Source: Chryseobacterium soldanellicola (GTDB taxonomy: Bacteria > Bacteroidota > Bacteroidia > Flavobacteriales > Weeksellaceae). Taken from it: a DNA stretch of 64,000 bases. Shown here piece after piece: positions 36,514 to 45,067 of this stretch. The DNA lies in NCBI RefSeq assembly GCF_900100115.1, contig NZ_FNKL01000003.1, forward strand, positions 62,001 through 126,000, written 5' to 3'. Position numbers and translations under genes: made by a program. Under the pieces are notes generated by a model. It searched no databases and had not been told where the DNA came from. It saw only the letters and a program-made list of their open reading frames with translations. Position 1 is the first letter of the stretch; every line of letters starts with the position of its first letter.

Positions 36514-36560
36514 GAATCACTTTTTGCTTTTAAAAGCATTTAGATATTTAAATCTGTTAA

Positions 36561-36592
36561 AAACCGTTTCCAATTTTGGGAGCGGTTTTGTT
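36561..36592 (+). terminator. Terminator of the C1 peptidase gene
   Basis: AAACCGTTTCC / GGGAGCGGTTT forms an 11-bp stem with G-U pairs and a 6-nt loop, followed by TGTTTTG. It lies 48 bp after the stop codon. Confidence 0.8.
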
Positions 36593-36819
36593 TTGAACCA
36601 TTGAGATTTTTATTAAGAAGTTAAGGATTTTAAGTTGATAGCTACTTTTAGTAAAAGATTTTTTAATGCAAAGCACACAAAGATTTTTTGACTACTAACC
36701 GCTTTTAAGGTTCGCAAAGGCGTTCTACTCAGCAAAGGTCACAGAGATTCTTCAATCATATCAAATTACGGATAATCATATTATTTTTTATAATCTTTAA
36801 ATTTTATAAGATAATCTAT

Positions 36820-36913
36820 ACAAAGTTTGTCATCCTGGAAGGATCTAAACATAGCATTAGAGAATAGTTTGGAAAGATTCGCGCTTAGATCCTTCCAGGA
36901 TGACAAACTTTGT
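36820..36913. repeat. 29-bp perfect inverted repeat
   Basis: Arms at 36820-36848 and 36885-36913 are perfect reverse complements over 29 bp, with a 36-bp loop. The outer end of the right arm reads ATGACAAACTTTGT. The same ending is found at 45018-45030 in another repeat, so this belongs to a dispersed family. No transposase is present. Confidence 0.85.
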
Positions 36914-36948
36914 GTAAATCCTAATTAATAATTTTAAACTAAAAATAT

Positions 36949-36983
36949 AAAACCGCCTCAAGACATGATCCTGAAGCGGTTTT
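36949..36983. terminator. Orphan terminator-like hairpin
   Basis: A stem of AAAACCGCCTCAAG against CCTGAAGCGGTTTT (two mismatches, 7-nt loop) followed by GTTT resembles a factor-independent terminator. No gene ends near it on the plus strand, where the C1-peptidase terminator is already 360 bp upstream. It could end an unseen small RNA or stop readthrough toward either side. Confidence 0.5.
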
Positions 36984-37025
36984 GTTTAAAAATAAATAGG
37001 TATTTGATATGTTGAAATATGAAGT

Positions 37026-37356
37026 GTCAAAAAGTGAATTTTGCTTCGCAAGTGAATCGTAAATTGTCAATAAAAATTGACAGCAAAGCTAATTCACCAT
37101 TAACAATTGACTTTTTAATATAAATATGATGCAGCGTGAATAGTCAAAAGTGAATTTTGCTTCGTAAGTGAATCGTAAATTGTCAATAAAAATTGACAGC
37201 AAAGCTAATTCACCATTAACAATTGACTTTTTAATATAATATGATGCAGCGTGAATAGTCAAAAAGTGAATTTTGCTTCGTAAGTGAATCGTAAATTGTC
37301 AATAAAAAATTGACAAAGTTAATTCACCATTAACAATTGACTTTTTAATATAATAT
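37026..37356. repeat. Three tandem repeats of about 117 bp
   Basis: Units begin with GTCAAAA at 37026, 37143 and 37258 (periods 117 and 115). Each has GTGAATTTTGCTTCG, the small palindrome TGTCAAT-N4-ATTGACA, and AATTCACCATTAACAATTGA. The third unit is slightly shortened and runs into the last codons of the downstream gene on the opposite strand. Units are more than 90% alike, so duplication looks recent. Confidence 0.88.
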
Positions 37357-38406
37357 AGCCATACTTTCTGCCGAAAAATCCAAGAGATCTTCGGTTTTTC
37401 CTTCTTTAACTTTTTTCACCCATTCCGGGTCTTGTAAGATGGCGCGACCTACGGCTACAAGGTCGAAATCACCTCTTTCCAGTCTTCTTGTTAATTCTGT
37501 TAAATCTGCTTTTTCAGTTCCTTTTCCTGCGAATGCACCCATAACGTCTTCTTGAAGACCTACAGAACCTACCGTAATTGTCGGCTGACCTGTAATTTTT
37601 TTGGCCCAACCTGCAAAATTTAAGTCAGAACCTTCAAATTCCGGTTCCCAGAAACGTCTTTGCGAACAATGGAAAATATCAACTCCGGCTTCTTTTAACG
37701 GCAATAACCAATTTTCCATTTCTTCCGGAGTATTCGCTAATTTTGTAGAGTAATCCTGCTGTTTCCATTGAGAAAGACGGATTACAATCGTAAAATCTTC
37801 TCCAACCGCAGCTCTTATCGCTTTAACGATATCAACCGCAAAACGAGTTCTTTCTTTCAACGTTTTACCGCCATATTCATCTGTTCTTGTGTTAGTTACA
37901 TCCCAGAAAAACTGGTCGATCAGATAACCATGCGCACCGTGAATTTCCAAAACATCGAAACCAAGATCTTTTGCTGATTTTGCCGAAGCTGCAAACTGTG
38001 CGATCGTATCCTGAATATCCTCCAACGTCATTGTAGAAGCTTTTTCCATATCTACCAACGGATAATCCGGAGAGTTTCTCGTATCACCAACATGCCAGAT
38101 TTGAGGTCCCATTTTTCCTCCGTTTTTATGAACGGCATCGATTACGTTTTTCCATCCGTTTAATGCTTCAGTTCCGTAAAAATCAGGAATATTCTGCATA
38201 TTTTTTGATGCAGGTCTGTTGATTACGGTTCCTTCGGAAAGAATTAATCCGACTTCTGAAGCGGCTCTTCTTGCATAATAATCTGCAATCTGCTGTGTCG
38301 GAACACCATTATCTGACTGAGCTCTCGTCATCGGAGCCATTACGATTCTATTTTTAAGCTGTAAATTTTTGTATTGAAACGGTTTAAATAATGATTCTGT
38401 ACTCAT
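37345..38406 (-). CDS. Old yellow enzyme family alkene reductase (NemA-like)
   Basis: The 353-residue FMN enzyme reduces activated carbon-carbon double bonds of enones, nitroalkenes or quinone-like electrophiles with NADPH. The family layout is clear: LFKPFQYKNLQLKNRIVMAPMTRAQSDNGVPT at the N-terminus, DVLEIHGAHGYLIDQFF near residue 155 with the active-site histidine pair region, and DLVAVGRAILQDPEWV at the C-terminus. The divergent HxlR gene is a likely electrophile-sensing regulator. The last codons overlap the third tandem repeat. Confidence 0.93.
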   Translation of the reverse strand: MSTESLFKPFQYKNLQLKNRIVMAPMTRAQSDNGVPTQQIADYYARRAASEVGLILSEGTVINRPASKNMQNIPDFYGTEALNGWKNVIDAVHKNGGKMGPQIWHVGDTRNSPDYPLVDMEKASTMTLEDIQDTIAQFAASAKSAKDLGFDVLEIHGAHGYLIDQFFWDVTNTRTDEYGGKTLKERTRFAVDIVKAIRAAVGEDFTIVIRLSQWKQQDYSTKLANTPEEMENWLLPLKEAGVDIFHCSQRRFWEPEFEGSDLNFAGWAKKITGQPTITVGSVGLQEDVMGAFAGKGTEKADLTELTRRLERGDFDLVAVGRAILQDPEWVKKVKEGKTEDLLDFSAESMAILY

Positions 38407-38431
38407 TTTTAAATTTCTATTTTTTTTAATT

Positions 38432-38527
38432 GTTACACAAAGTAACTAATAATAGTTCGTATTTGTACCTTTTAAAAGAAAAAAGTGGTAACTTTGCAGT
38501 AACTTACATTAGTAACATAAAGGTAAC
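38432..38527. promoter_or_regulatory. Divergent control region with a GTAAC operator array
   Basis: The promoter of the HxlR gene is TTTG (38462-38465), 23 bp, TAACTTTG (38489-38496). GTAAC occurs at 38488, 38499, 38512 and 38523 in direct orientation, spaced 11, 13 and 11 bp. A palindrome GTTAC-N5-GTAAC lies at 38432-38446, close to the reductase gene. HxlR/DUF24 regulators commonly bind GTTAC/GTAAC-containing sites, so these are probable operators for both genes. Confidence 0.7.
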
Positions 38528-38553
38528 AATTCTTCATCAATAAACGTATTCAC

Positions 38554-38943
38554 ATGAAAAAGAACGAGTTAATGCAATACAGCTGTCCTTTAGGCAAGGC
38601 AATGTCTGCCTTAGGAAGCAAATGGAAACCAATCATTGTACTGGTAATCAAAGACCGAAAACTACGTTTTGGAGAGCTTGCCGTGCGTATTCATGTGATT
38701 TCAAGAAAAGTTTTAACCGATCAATTGCGTGAAATGGAAGCCGATGGTTTGGTGATCAGAGAGGAGTTTAAAGAAATCCCGCCAAGAGTTGAATATTCAT
38801 TGACAGAAAAGGGATTGGCGCTGCTTCCTATTTTGTATCAATTGGAAGAATGGGAAACGAAATATCATGTTTATGATCCTGAGAAAGAGAAGGATTGTAA
38901 AACTCTTTTAGAACAAAAGAATGTTAAAAAGGCTGTTGTTTAA
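38554..38943 (+). CDS. HxlR-family transcriptional regulator
   Basis: The 129-residue protein is a DUF24/HxlR winged-helix regulator: CPLGKAMSALGSKWKPIIVLVI near residue 10 with the conserved N-terminal cysteine at position 10, RFGELAVRIHVISRKVLTDQLREMEADGLV in the recognition helix region, and PPRVEYSLTEKG in the wing. In this family the N-terminal cysteine often senses quinones, aldehydes or oxidants. It is divergent from an old yellow enzyme gene, a common arrangement for detoxifying electrophiles. Confidence 0.94.
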   Translation: MKKNELMQYSCPLGKAMSALGSKWKPIIVLVIKDRKLRFGELAVRIHVISRKVLTDQLREMEADGLVIREEFKEIPPRVEYSLTEKGLALLPILYQLEEWETKYHVYDPEKEKDCKTLLEQKNVKKAVV

Positions 38944-38950
38944 CAGCCTT
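38929..38950. terminator. Terminator overlapping the HxlR stop codon
   Basis: A perfect 9-bp stem AAGGCTGTT / AACAGCCTT with a 4-nt loop contains the stop codon. A/T runs flank it, so it may work in both directions between the convergent HxlR and Mrr genes. Confidence 0.78.
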
Positions 38951-38964
38951 ATCTTATTAAAATA

Positions 38965-39894
38965 TTATTCATTACTTCCTAGAAAATAAATTGGATGTAA
39001 CGGTAGTCTATTTTTGTCCTCATCTTCCATTTTAATATAAAACTCTTGCCATAATTCAATAAAATTATTAATATCTAATAACTTAATATGTCTATGACTC
39101 TCTCTGGCAGATCGTTCAGATTCAGAAGTAAATGCCCCCGAAGTTACAAACAAACCAATATCTCCATCTTTATTTAACAATCCAGTCAAACTTCTAATAT
39201 CATCAACTGGAACAGAAGAATCTGGTCTATGTTTAACTTGGACTTTCAATCTTGGCGTAGTAGCTCCGAGTGGATCATTATAAGCAATAATATCTAAGCC
39301 TCCATCTTTTCCTTTTGGTGAAATAAATGGTGTATGATAACCCATTGCTCTTAAAAGGGCAGCAACCATATCTTGAAATTCATAAGCATTTTTACTCCTA
39401 ATATAATCTTTTATACCAGCAATAGCCTGTTCTTCAAGCAAATCCAAATTTGCCTTTTGGCTTTGAGTTTTATTTTCTTCAAGTTCAAAAGGTTCATCTT
39501 CAACCTCTTTATTTTTTAAGCTTTTATTATCTTTTTTATCAGCAGCCCAAGTCCTATAAAGTTTAGAGGCTGTTTCTAACATTTTGGCAGGTCCAAAATT
39601 TATAGCCTTTTCACCTTCTTCTGTAAGATACCAAATTCCTTTATTTTTTAATAAAAATCCAGCTTTTATTGCATCTATAGTATAAAAGTGTAAAATAGAT
39701 TCCCAGCGAACATAGCCTGTTTTTTCATAGACTTCCTTTTCCCAATTCGTTAAATTATTCTTCTCTCTTATTTTATCAATTACCTGTTTTCCAAGTAACT
39801 GGCCTCCTTCTTGTTTAAGAATCTCAAAAGCAGTAAATAAATTTTTAGCCGCTGATTGTTTAGAAGGAGCGAGTTTGTCTAATTCTTTATTCAT
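38965..39894 (-). CDS. Mrr-family type IV restriction endonuclease
   Basis: The 309-residue protein has an Mrr N-terminal winged-helix domain (about residues 5-115, ending KMLETASKLYRTW), a Lys/Glu-rich linker and a C-terminal PD-(D/E)XK nuclease. Catalytic residues are visible in GKDGGLDIIAYND near residue 203 and the QVKHR motif near 222. Mrr enzymes cut DNA carrying foreign methylation. The ATG is 5 bp after the stop of the E1 dehydrogenase gene, an unusually tight link for a defence gene. Its AT-rich codon use hints at transfer. Confidence 0.9.
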   Translation of the reverse strand: MNKELDKLAPSKQSAAKNLFTAFEILKQEGGQLLGKQVIDKIREKNNLTNWEKEVYEKTGYVRWESILHFYTIDAIKAGFLLKNKGIWYLTEEGEKAINFGPAKMLETASKLYRTWAADKKDNKSLKNKEVEDEPFELEENKTQSQKANLDLLEEQAIAGIKDYIRSKNAYEFQDMVAALLRAMGYHTPFISPKGKDGGLDIIAYNDPLGATTPRLKVQVKHRPDSSVPVDDIRSLTGLLNKDGDIGLFVTSGAFTSESERSARESHRHIKLLDINNFIELWQEFYIKMEDEDKNRLPLHPIYFLGSNE

Positions 39895-39899
39895 TCCAA

Positions 39900-42332
39900 T
39901 TAAAATATCGCTGGATATTTCATAGGGTTTGTTTCATTAAATAAAGCATAAATTCTTTCAACCATATCATCTGTAGACGGCTTGCTAAAATAATCTCCAT
40001 CACTTGCATACGCTGGTCTGTGATCATTCGCAGCGATCGTCAACGGATCAGAATCTAAATATCTGAATGCTTTTTGCTTCTCTAAAATCTGCTGCAAAAT
40101 AAACGCTGAAGTTCCACCTTCCACATCTTCGTCAATCACAACTAATCTGTTGGTTCTCTTCACGCTATCAGCAATTTCGTTTGTTAAATCAAAAGGAATT
40201 AATGACTGAACATCAATTACTTCCGCAGAAATCCCTAATTTTTCCAGTTCTTCCGCTGCATCCATTACAATTCTCCAAGTCGAACCATACGTTACCAACG
40301 TAACATCTTTACCTTCTTTTGTAACTTCAATTTTTCCGACAGGAACAGTGAATTCACCCAAATTATCCGGTTGTTTTTCTTTTAATCTGTATCCGTTCAG
40401 ACATTCAACAATTACCGCTGGATCGTCACTTTGAAGCATGGTGTTGTAGAATCCGGCAGCTTTCGTTAAGTTTCTCGGTACCAATACCAAAATCCCTTTT
40501 GAAAGATTCAGAATTCCCGCCATCGGAGAACCTGAATGCCAAACTCCTTCCAATCTGTGACCTCTCGTTCTGATGATTACAGGCGCTTTCTGACCACCTT
40601 TTGTTCTGTACTGAACGGTCGCCAAATCATCACTCATTCCCTGTAAACAATACAAAATATAGTCTAAATACTGGATTTCAGCGATCGGTCTCAAACCTCT
40701 CATCGCCATTCCGATACCCTGACCCAAAATTGTAGCTTCACGGATTCCAGTATCAGCAACACGAACTTCGCCGTATTTTTCCTGCATTCCTTCCAATCCC
40801 TGGTTTACGTCACCGATATTTCCGGCATCTTCACCAAAGACCAAAGTTTCAGGGTATTTTTCGAATATTTTATCGAAATTATTTCTTACCACCACTCTTC
40901 CGTCCACATCTTCGGAACTGTCGGAATAGATGGGTTTTACTTCTTTTACATTCTCAGCTTTCCACTGAGACTGGGAATATAAATGAGAAGAATAATTGTC
41001 TTTTTCTACCTCAAAAATCTCGTTGTATTTCTGCATCAACTGGTTTCTTTCTGCAGAATTTGTTCCTCTTGTCGCTAATAAAGATTTTCTTACCAAATGG
41101 AAAACATCTTTCTTAGCTTTTGAAACTAATTTATTGAATTGATTGATATAATTTTCAATTTCAGCATTTTGTCCTTTCAGATTTTCAACTAAAGGTAAAA
41201 CTGAATGAATTAAATCCGTAATCGTTTTCTGATAATTTTCCCAGGCCGTTTTTTGTCCTGCCTTTACAGTTCTTTTTGCTTCTTCATCAATCGCGTCTAA
41301 TTCTTCATTTGCGGCAATGATCTGTTCTTTACCGTCAATTTCGATTGAATAATTCAAAATCCATTCTCTGAATTTCACCAATCCGTCAAACTGCGCTTCC
41401 CAAGCCAGACGATCTTCATTTTTATATCTTTCGTGCGATCCTGAAGTTGAATGACCTTGCGGCTGTGTCACTTCAATTACATGAACCACTACAGGAACAC
41501 TTTCCATTCTTGCAAAATGCTCTGCTCTGGCATAAGCATCTAATAATGAGGCATAATCCCAAGCTTTTACCTGGATAATTTCACAACCCTGGAATTCACC
41601 TTCTTTTCTTTGAAAACCACTTAACATTTCAGCAATATCAGCTTTTGCTCTCTGTTTCATCGTAGGAACAGAAATCCCGTACCCGTCATCCCAGATCGAA
41701 ACAATCATCGGAACCTGAAGCGCACAAGCCGCGTTCAAGGTTTCCCAGAAATGGCCTTCTGCTGTAGAAGCATCCCCGATCGTCCCAAAAGCGATTTCGT
41801 TACCTTCTTTTGAGAACTTCTCTGATCCGTCAAATTTTACTGATTTATATATTTTTGAAGCCTGAGCCAATCCCAATAATCTTGGCATTTGTCCTGCTGT
41901 AGGAGAAATATCAGAAGAAATATTTTTCTGAGCTGTTAAATCTTTCCAGCTTCCGTCTTCATTTAAGCTTCTTGTAGCGAAGTGCCCGTTCATCTGTCTT
42001 CCGGCTGATGCAGGCTCTCTTTCAACACTTGTATCTGCGTAAAGCTGTGCAAAAAAGCTCTCAACAGTTAAAGCATTTACGGCCAATGCAAAAGTCTGAT
42101 CCCTGTAATATCCTGAACGGAAGTCTCCATTTTTGAAAACTTTCGCCATTGCTAACTGAGGAAGCTCTTTACCATCCCCAAAAATCCCGAACTTAGCTTT
42201 TCCCGTAAGAACTTCTCTTCTGCCCAGATAAGACATTTCACGAGAAATCCTGCCTAACTTATAATCTTCAAGTATCTGATTCTTAAAATCTTGAAAGGAA
42301 ATTTGCTGTGTTTCAATATAGGTTGTTTGCAT
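39900..42332 (-). CDS. Fused E1 alpha/beta 2-oxoacid dehydrogenase
   Basis: The protein joins the alpha and beta subunits of a branched-chain-type 2-oxoacid dehydrogenase in one chain of 810 residues. I use the ATG at 42332 rather than an upstream in-frame TTG. The alpha part has the thiamine diphosphate motif IGDASTAEGHFWETLNAA near residue 190; the beta part starts near 470 and has VFGEDAGNIGDVNQGLEGMQ and RTRGHRLEGVWHSGSPMA. It would decarboxylate 2-oxoisovalerate-like acids for iso-branched fatty acids, working with an E2 and the E3 (lpdA). Confidence 0.92.
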   Translation of the reverse strand: MQTTYIETQQISFQDFKNQILEDYKLGRISREMSYLGRREVLTGKAKFGIFGDGKELPQLAMAKVFKNGDFRSGYYRDQTFALAVNALTVESFFAQLYADTSVEREPASAGRQMNGHFATRSLNEDGSWKDLTAQKNISSDISPTAGQMPRLLGLAQASKIYKSVKFDGSEKFSKEGNEIAFGTIGDASTAEGHFWETLNAACALQVPMIVSIWDDGYGISVPTMKQRAKADIAEMLSGFQRKEGEFQGCEIIQVKAWDYASLLDAYARAEHFARMESVPVVVHVIEVTQPQGHSTSGSHERYKNEDRLAWEAQFDGLVKFREWILNYSIEIDGKEQIIAANEELDAIDEEAKRTVKAGQKTAWENYQKTITDLIHSVLPLVENLKGQNAEIENYINQFNKLVSKAKKDVFHLVRKSLLATRGTNSAERNQLMQKYNEIFEVEKDNYSSHLYSQSQWKAENVKEVKPIYSDSSEDVDGRVVVRNNFDKIFEKYPETLVFGEDAGNIGDVNQGLEGMQEKYGEVRVADTGIREATILGQGIGMAMRGLRPIAEIQYLDYILYCLQGMSDDLATVQYRTKGGQKAPVIIRTRGHRLEGVWHSGSPMAGILNLSKGILVLVPRNLTKAAGFYNTMLQSDDPAVIVECLNGYRLKEKQPDNLGEFTVPVGKIEVTKEGKDVTLVTYGSTWRIVMDAAEELEKLGISAEVIDVQSLIPFDLTNEIADSVKRTNRLVVIDEDVEGGTSAFILQQILEKQKAFRYLDSDPLTIAANDHRPAYASDGDYFSKPSTDDMVERIYALFNETNPMKYPAIF

Positions 42333-42470
42333 AGCCAAATATAAAAATTTTTAATTTTCCAAGTATTTTGCTAATATACAATTTTTAAATTAATTTTAAT
42401 TTTTATTAATCTTTTTTAAAAATTTGATAATAAGGAAAATAGTGATTTATTTTAAATAAATTTGTAAGCT

Positions 42471-42764
42471 ATGGAAAAAAAATCAGGTCATATATTGAAT
42501 GCATCCAGTAATCTTTTAGGGTTTTCATTGCTGATTATTACCTCTTTAAAGATCACAAAAATTAGTGGCAATACGCATTTAGACGAGTTTGCGGGAGTAG
42601 CGTGCATATTTTTTGCGTGCAGCTGTTTCTTTTCATTTTTAGCGATAAGATCGAAGAGTGAAAAGCGTGAAACAAGATTTGAAACTATTGCGGATTATTT
42701 ATTTTTAATCGCCTTATTTTGTATTGTATTAGCTGTTATTATTGTAACGGTGAGGATTATTTAA
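42471..42764 (+). CDS. Small membrane protein of unknown function
   Basis: The 97-residue protein has three hydrophobic segments at about 12-28, 38-57 and 75-96, the last at the very C-terminus (LIALFCIVLAVIIVTVRII). TAAATTTG at 42457-42464 fits the -7 consensus just before the ATG. I recognise no family. It converges on the polyprenyl synthase gene with 1 bp between stops. Confidence 0.7.
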   Translation: MEKKSGHILNASSNLLGFSLLIITSLKITKISGNTHLDEFAGVACIFFACSCFFSFLAIRSKSEKRETRFETIADYLFLIALFCIVLAVIIVTVRII

Positions 42765-42765
42765 T

Positions 42766-43743
42766 TTAAAATTTTCGCTCAATTACGTAATCCAGCATAG
42801 TTTTTAAAGATCTTTTCACTTCGGAGTCGGGAAATTCATCAAGAATATCTTTCGCTTTCTGCTGAAAATCTTTCATGACCTTAATTGCATAATCAAGTCC
42901 TCCCGAGCTTTTAACGAAAGCTATTAACTCTTTTACTCTTTTTTGATCGTTATTGTAACGCTTAATCGTATTAAAATAATATTTTCTGTCTTTTTCGCTG
43001 GCAATTTTCAAGGTATGAATCAAAGGGAGCGTCATTTTTTGCTCTTTAATATCAATTCCGACAGGTTTCCCGATCACATTTGAGCTTAAATAATCAAATA
43101 AATCATCTTTAATCTGAAAAGCCATTCCTGTAAATGTCCCGAAATTCATCATTTTTTTCGCCAATTCTTCATCAGCATTATTTGATAAAACCCCGATTTC
43201 ACAACATGCAGCAATTAAGGTAGCGGTTTTCTGACGGATAATTTCATAATAAACATCTTCCGTAATATCTAATTTTCTGGCTTTTTCCAGTTGAAGAAGC
43301 TCACCTTCAGACATTTCACGGATCGTTCTTGAAATTACACCCAGTAAATCGTAATCCTTATGATCGGTTGACAGTAAAACTGATTTTGACAACAGATAAT
43401 CTCCTACCAAAACCGCAATTTTATTCTTCCATAAAGCATTAATAGAGAAAAAATTTCGTCGTTTAAAACTTTCATCCACCACATCATCATGCACCAGTGT
43501 CGCCGTATGAATCAGCTCTATCATGGAAGCCCCGCGATAAGTTTTTTCATTAACATCACCGATCAGCTTGGCACAAAGGAAGACGAACATCGGGCGCATC
43601 TGCTTGCCTTTGGTGGTAACGATGAAACGAGTGACTTTATCTAATAAAGGTACTTTACTTTGCATTGATTCATAAAACTTCTGCTCGAAAAGTTTCATTT
43701 CTTCATTGATCGGTCGCTTGATTTCTTCTACAGTGTTCGCCAC
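42766..43743 (-). CDS. Polyprenyl diphosphate synthase
   Basis: This trans-prenyltransferase makes long-chain prenyl diphosphates, probably for menaquinone side chains. Both aspartate-rich motifs are present: LVHDDVVDES and QIKDDLFDY, plus GKQMRPMFVFLCAKL. I propose the GTG at 43743 (VANTVEEIKRPINEEM), because the longer reading begins with TTG and a poorly matching sequence. About 325 residues is typical. It is not linked to the crt genes and its chain length cannot be read here. Confidence 0.88.
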   Translation of the reverse strand: MANTVEEIKRPINEEMKLFEQKFYESMQSKVPLLDKVTRFIVTTKGKQMRPMFVFLCAKLIGDVNEKTYRGASMIELIHTATLVHDDVVDESFKRRNFFSINALWKNKIAVLVGDYLLSKSVLLSTDHKDYDLLGVISRTIREMSEGELLQLEKARKLDITEDVYYEIIRQKTATLIAACCEIGVLSNNADEELAKKMMNFGTFTGMAFQIKDDLFDYLSSNVIGKPVGIDIKEQKMTLPLIHTLKIASEKDRKYYFNTIKRYNNDQKRVKELIAFVKSSGGLDYAIKVMKDFQQKAKDILDEFPDSEVKRSLKTMLDYVIERKF

Positions 43744-43812
43744 AATCTTCGAATGATGGATAAAATTATAATTATCACAAAGATAATTTTTTTCAGTCAA
43801 TTTTAAGAGAAA

Positions 43813-44691
43813 TTAATCTTTGAGTTTATCTTTTGCAATAAAATAAAGTCCAGGCTTTGTCGTTCCCAACGGAGAATGGAATTTTTCACCGGAAATATAA
43901 ATTCCTGTTTCATCAACGGCAATACCCTCAATTTGCCCTATGGATAAAGCACTTCCCAGATAATAATGTTTAGGTTTTTCTGTAAAAAACACCCCTGTTT
44001 CTGTTTCATTAAAAATATCTAAAAACACTTCTGTTTTCTTTGTATAGCCAATTAAATAAAGTTTTTTATCAAAATAAGCAGCATCCGTCACGACAAAACC
44101 CGTTTTATAGGATTCCAGTTTTTCGGCTTTCTGCTTTTGTGAAATTTTTGGGTCAATCAGGTAATGAGAAGTTGATTTCGCGCTCCATTCTTTGGTGAAA
44201 ATGTGCAGTTTTCCGTTTAAATAAATCATCGCTTCAGCATCAAAATCCGTTTCTAAATTTTTTGGAACAAATTCCTGTTGTTCGGGATATTCAAAGGAAA
44301 TTAATGTAACAGAATCGTTTTTTAATGAATTATTTTCAAAGGCAATTTTATAGATTTCCAAATCTTTTCTGGTTCCTCCGTTATTTCCAAAATCTCCAAT
44401 GTAGAAATTGTTTCCGTCGTTTGTTAAGGCTTCCCAGTCTTTATTTTTAGCATTGATTTTTATTGTGTTTAGAGTTTGTCCGGTTTTTTTATCAATTTCA
44501 AAAAGTTCGGGAGCATTTCCGCTGTCGTTGAAAGTATATAATTTTCCATTTAAGATATTTAAGCCCGAAGTTTCCTGAATCTTATCATTTAAATCAGCAA
44601 TTCTAAATTTTTTGATCTTAAGAAAAGCTGTTTGCTGAGAAAATGAGAATGTGGAAATTATGGTTGTTATTATCAGGAAAAGTTTTTTCAT
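43813..44691 (-). CDS. Exported propeller-like protein
   Basis: I start at the ATG at 44691 (MKKLFLIITTIISTFSFSQQ), a clear signal peptide; an upstream start would add 12 residues. The 292-residue body has repeated blade-like segments such as ETSGLNILNGKLYTFNDSGNAPELFEIDKKTG and DWEALTNDGNNFYIGDFGNNGGTRKDLEIYKI, resembling periplasmic beta-propellers. No catalytic motif is clear. It may bind sugars or metals. Confidence 0.72.
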   Translation of the reverse strand: MKKLFLIITTIISTFSFSQQTAFLKIKKFRIADLNDKIQETSGLNILNGKLYTFNDSGNAPELFEIDKKTGQTLNTIKINAKNKDWEALTNDGNNFYIGDFGNNGGTRKDLEIYKIAFENNSLKNDSVTLISFEYPEQQEFVPKNLETDFDAEAMIYLNGKLHIFTKEWSAKSTSHYLIDPKISQKQKAEKLESYKTGFVVTDAAYFDKKLYLIGYTKKTEVFLDIFNETETGVFFTEKPKHYYLGSALSIGQIEGIAVDETGIYISGEKFHSPLGTTKPGLYFIAKDKLKD

Positions 44692-44768
44692 GGAGTAAAA
44701 ATATTTATTTAAATACAAATTGCACAAATATTTTCACGGATAATCACGAATTTATGTGTTTAGCTTTT

Positions 44769-45030
44769 CATTCTGACGAAGGAAGAATCTCAACCTCAAT
44801 CATAAAAGTTTAATAATTCAGCAATGACAAAGCAAGTATTTTCATTTAATTCTTTGATTTTTAAGTTTTGGCTAAAGCCTCTTACTACATTCATTAAAAA
44901 AGCGGGCTAAAGCCCGCTCCTATTGATATTAATATTGATTTTATGAAGCTATTGAAGTGAAAATTTGTGCTTAAACTTATAACATAAAATGCTTTGTAGA
45001 GATTCTTCCTTCGTCAGAATGACAAACTTT
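44769..45030. repeat. Composite of a 23-bp inverted repeat flanking a REP-like unit
   Basis: CATTCTGACGAAGGAAGAAT and 3 more bases at 44769-44791 are the exact reverse complement of 44999-45021. The right arm continues ACAAACTTT, as in the 36885-36913 arm. REP copy 2 lies in the loop. The remaining intergenic bases of the 376-bp gap (44692-45067) show nothing else. Confidence 0.82.
44864..44928. repeat. REP-like double palindrome, copy 2
   Basis: TTTTGGCTAAAGCC at 44866-44879 is followed by AGCGGGCTAAAGCCCGCT at 44901-44918 and CCTATTGAT. Orientation and spacing match copies 1 and 3. Confidence 0.82.
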
Positions 45031-45067
45031 ACGGTAAAGCAATTCGTTATGAGATTGTGTTTAAGAA

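Larger units (their letters stand above)
36514..37344. other. Repeat-rich intergenic region
   Basis: This 831-bp gap holds the C1-peptidase terminator, a 29-bp perfect inverted repeat, an orphan terminator-like hairpin and three tandem repeats of about 117 bp. I see no plausible protein gene. Phrases such as GCAAAGCACACAAAG near 36668 resemble common intergenic repeats of this group. Confidence 0.7.
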
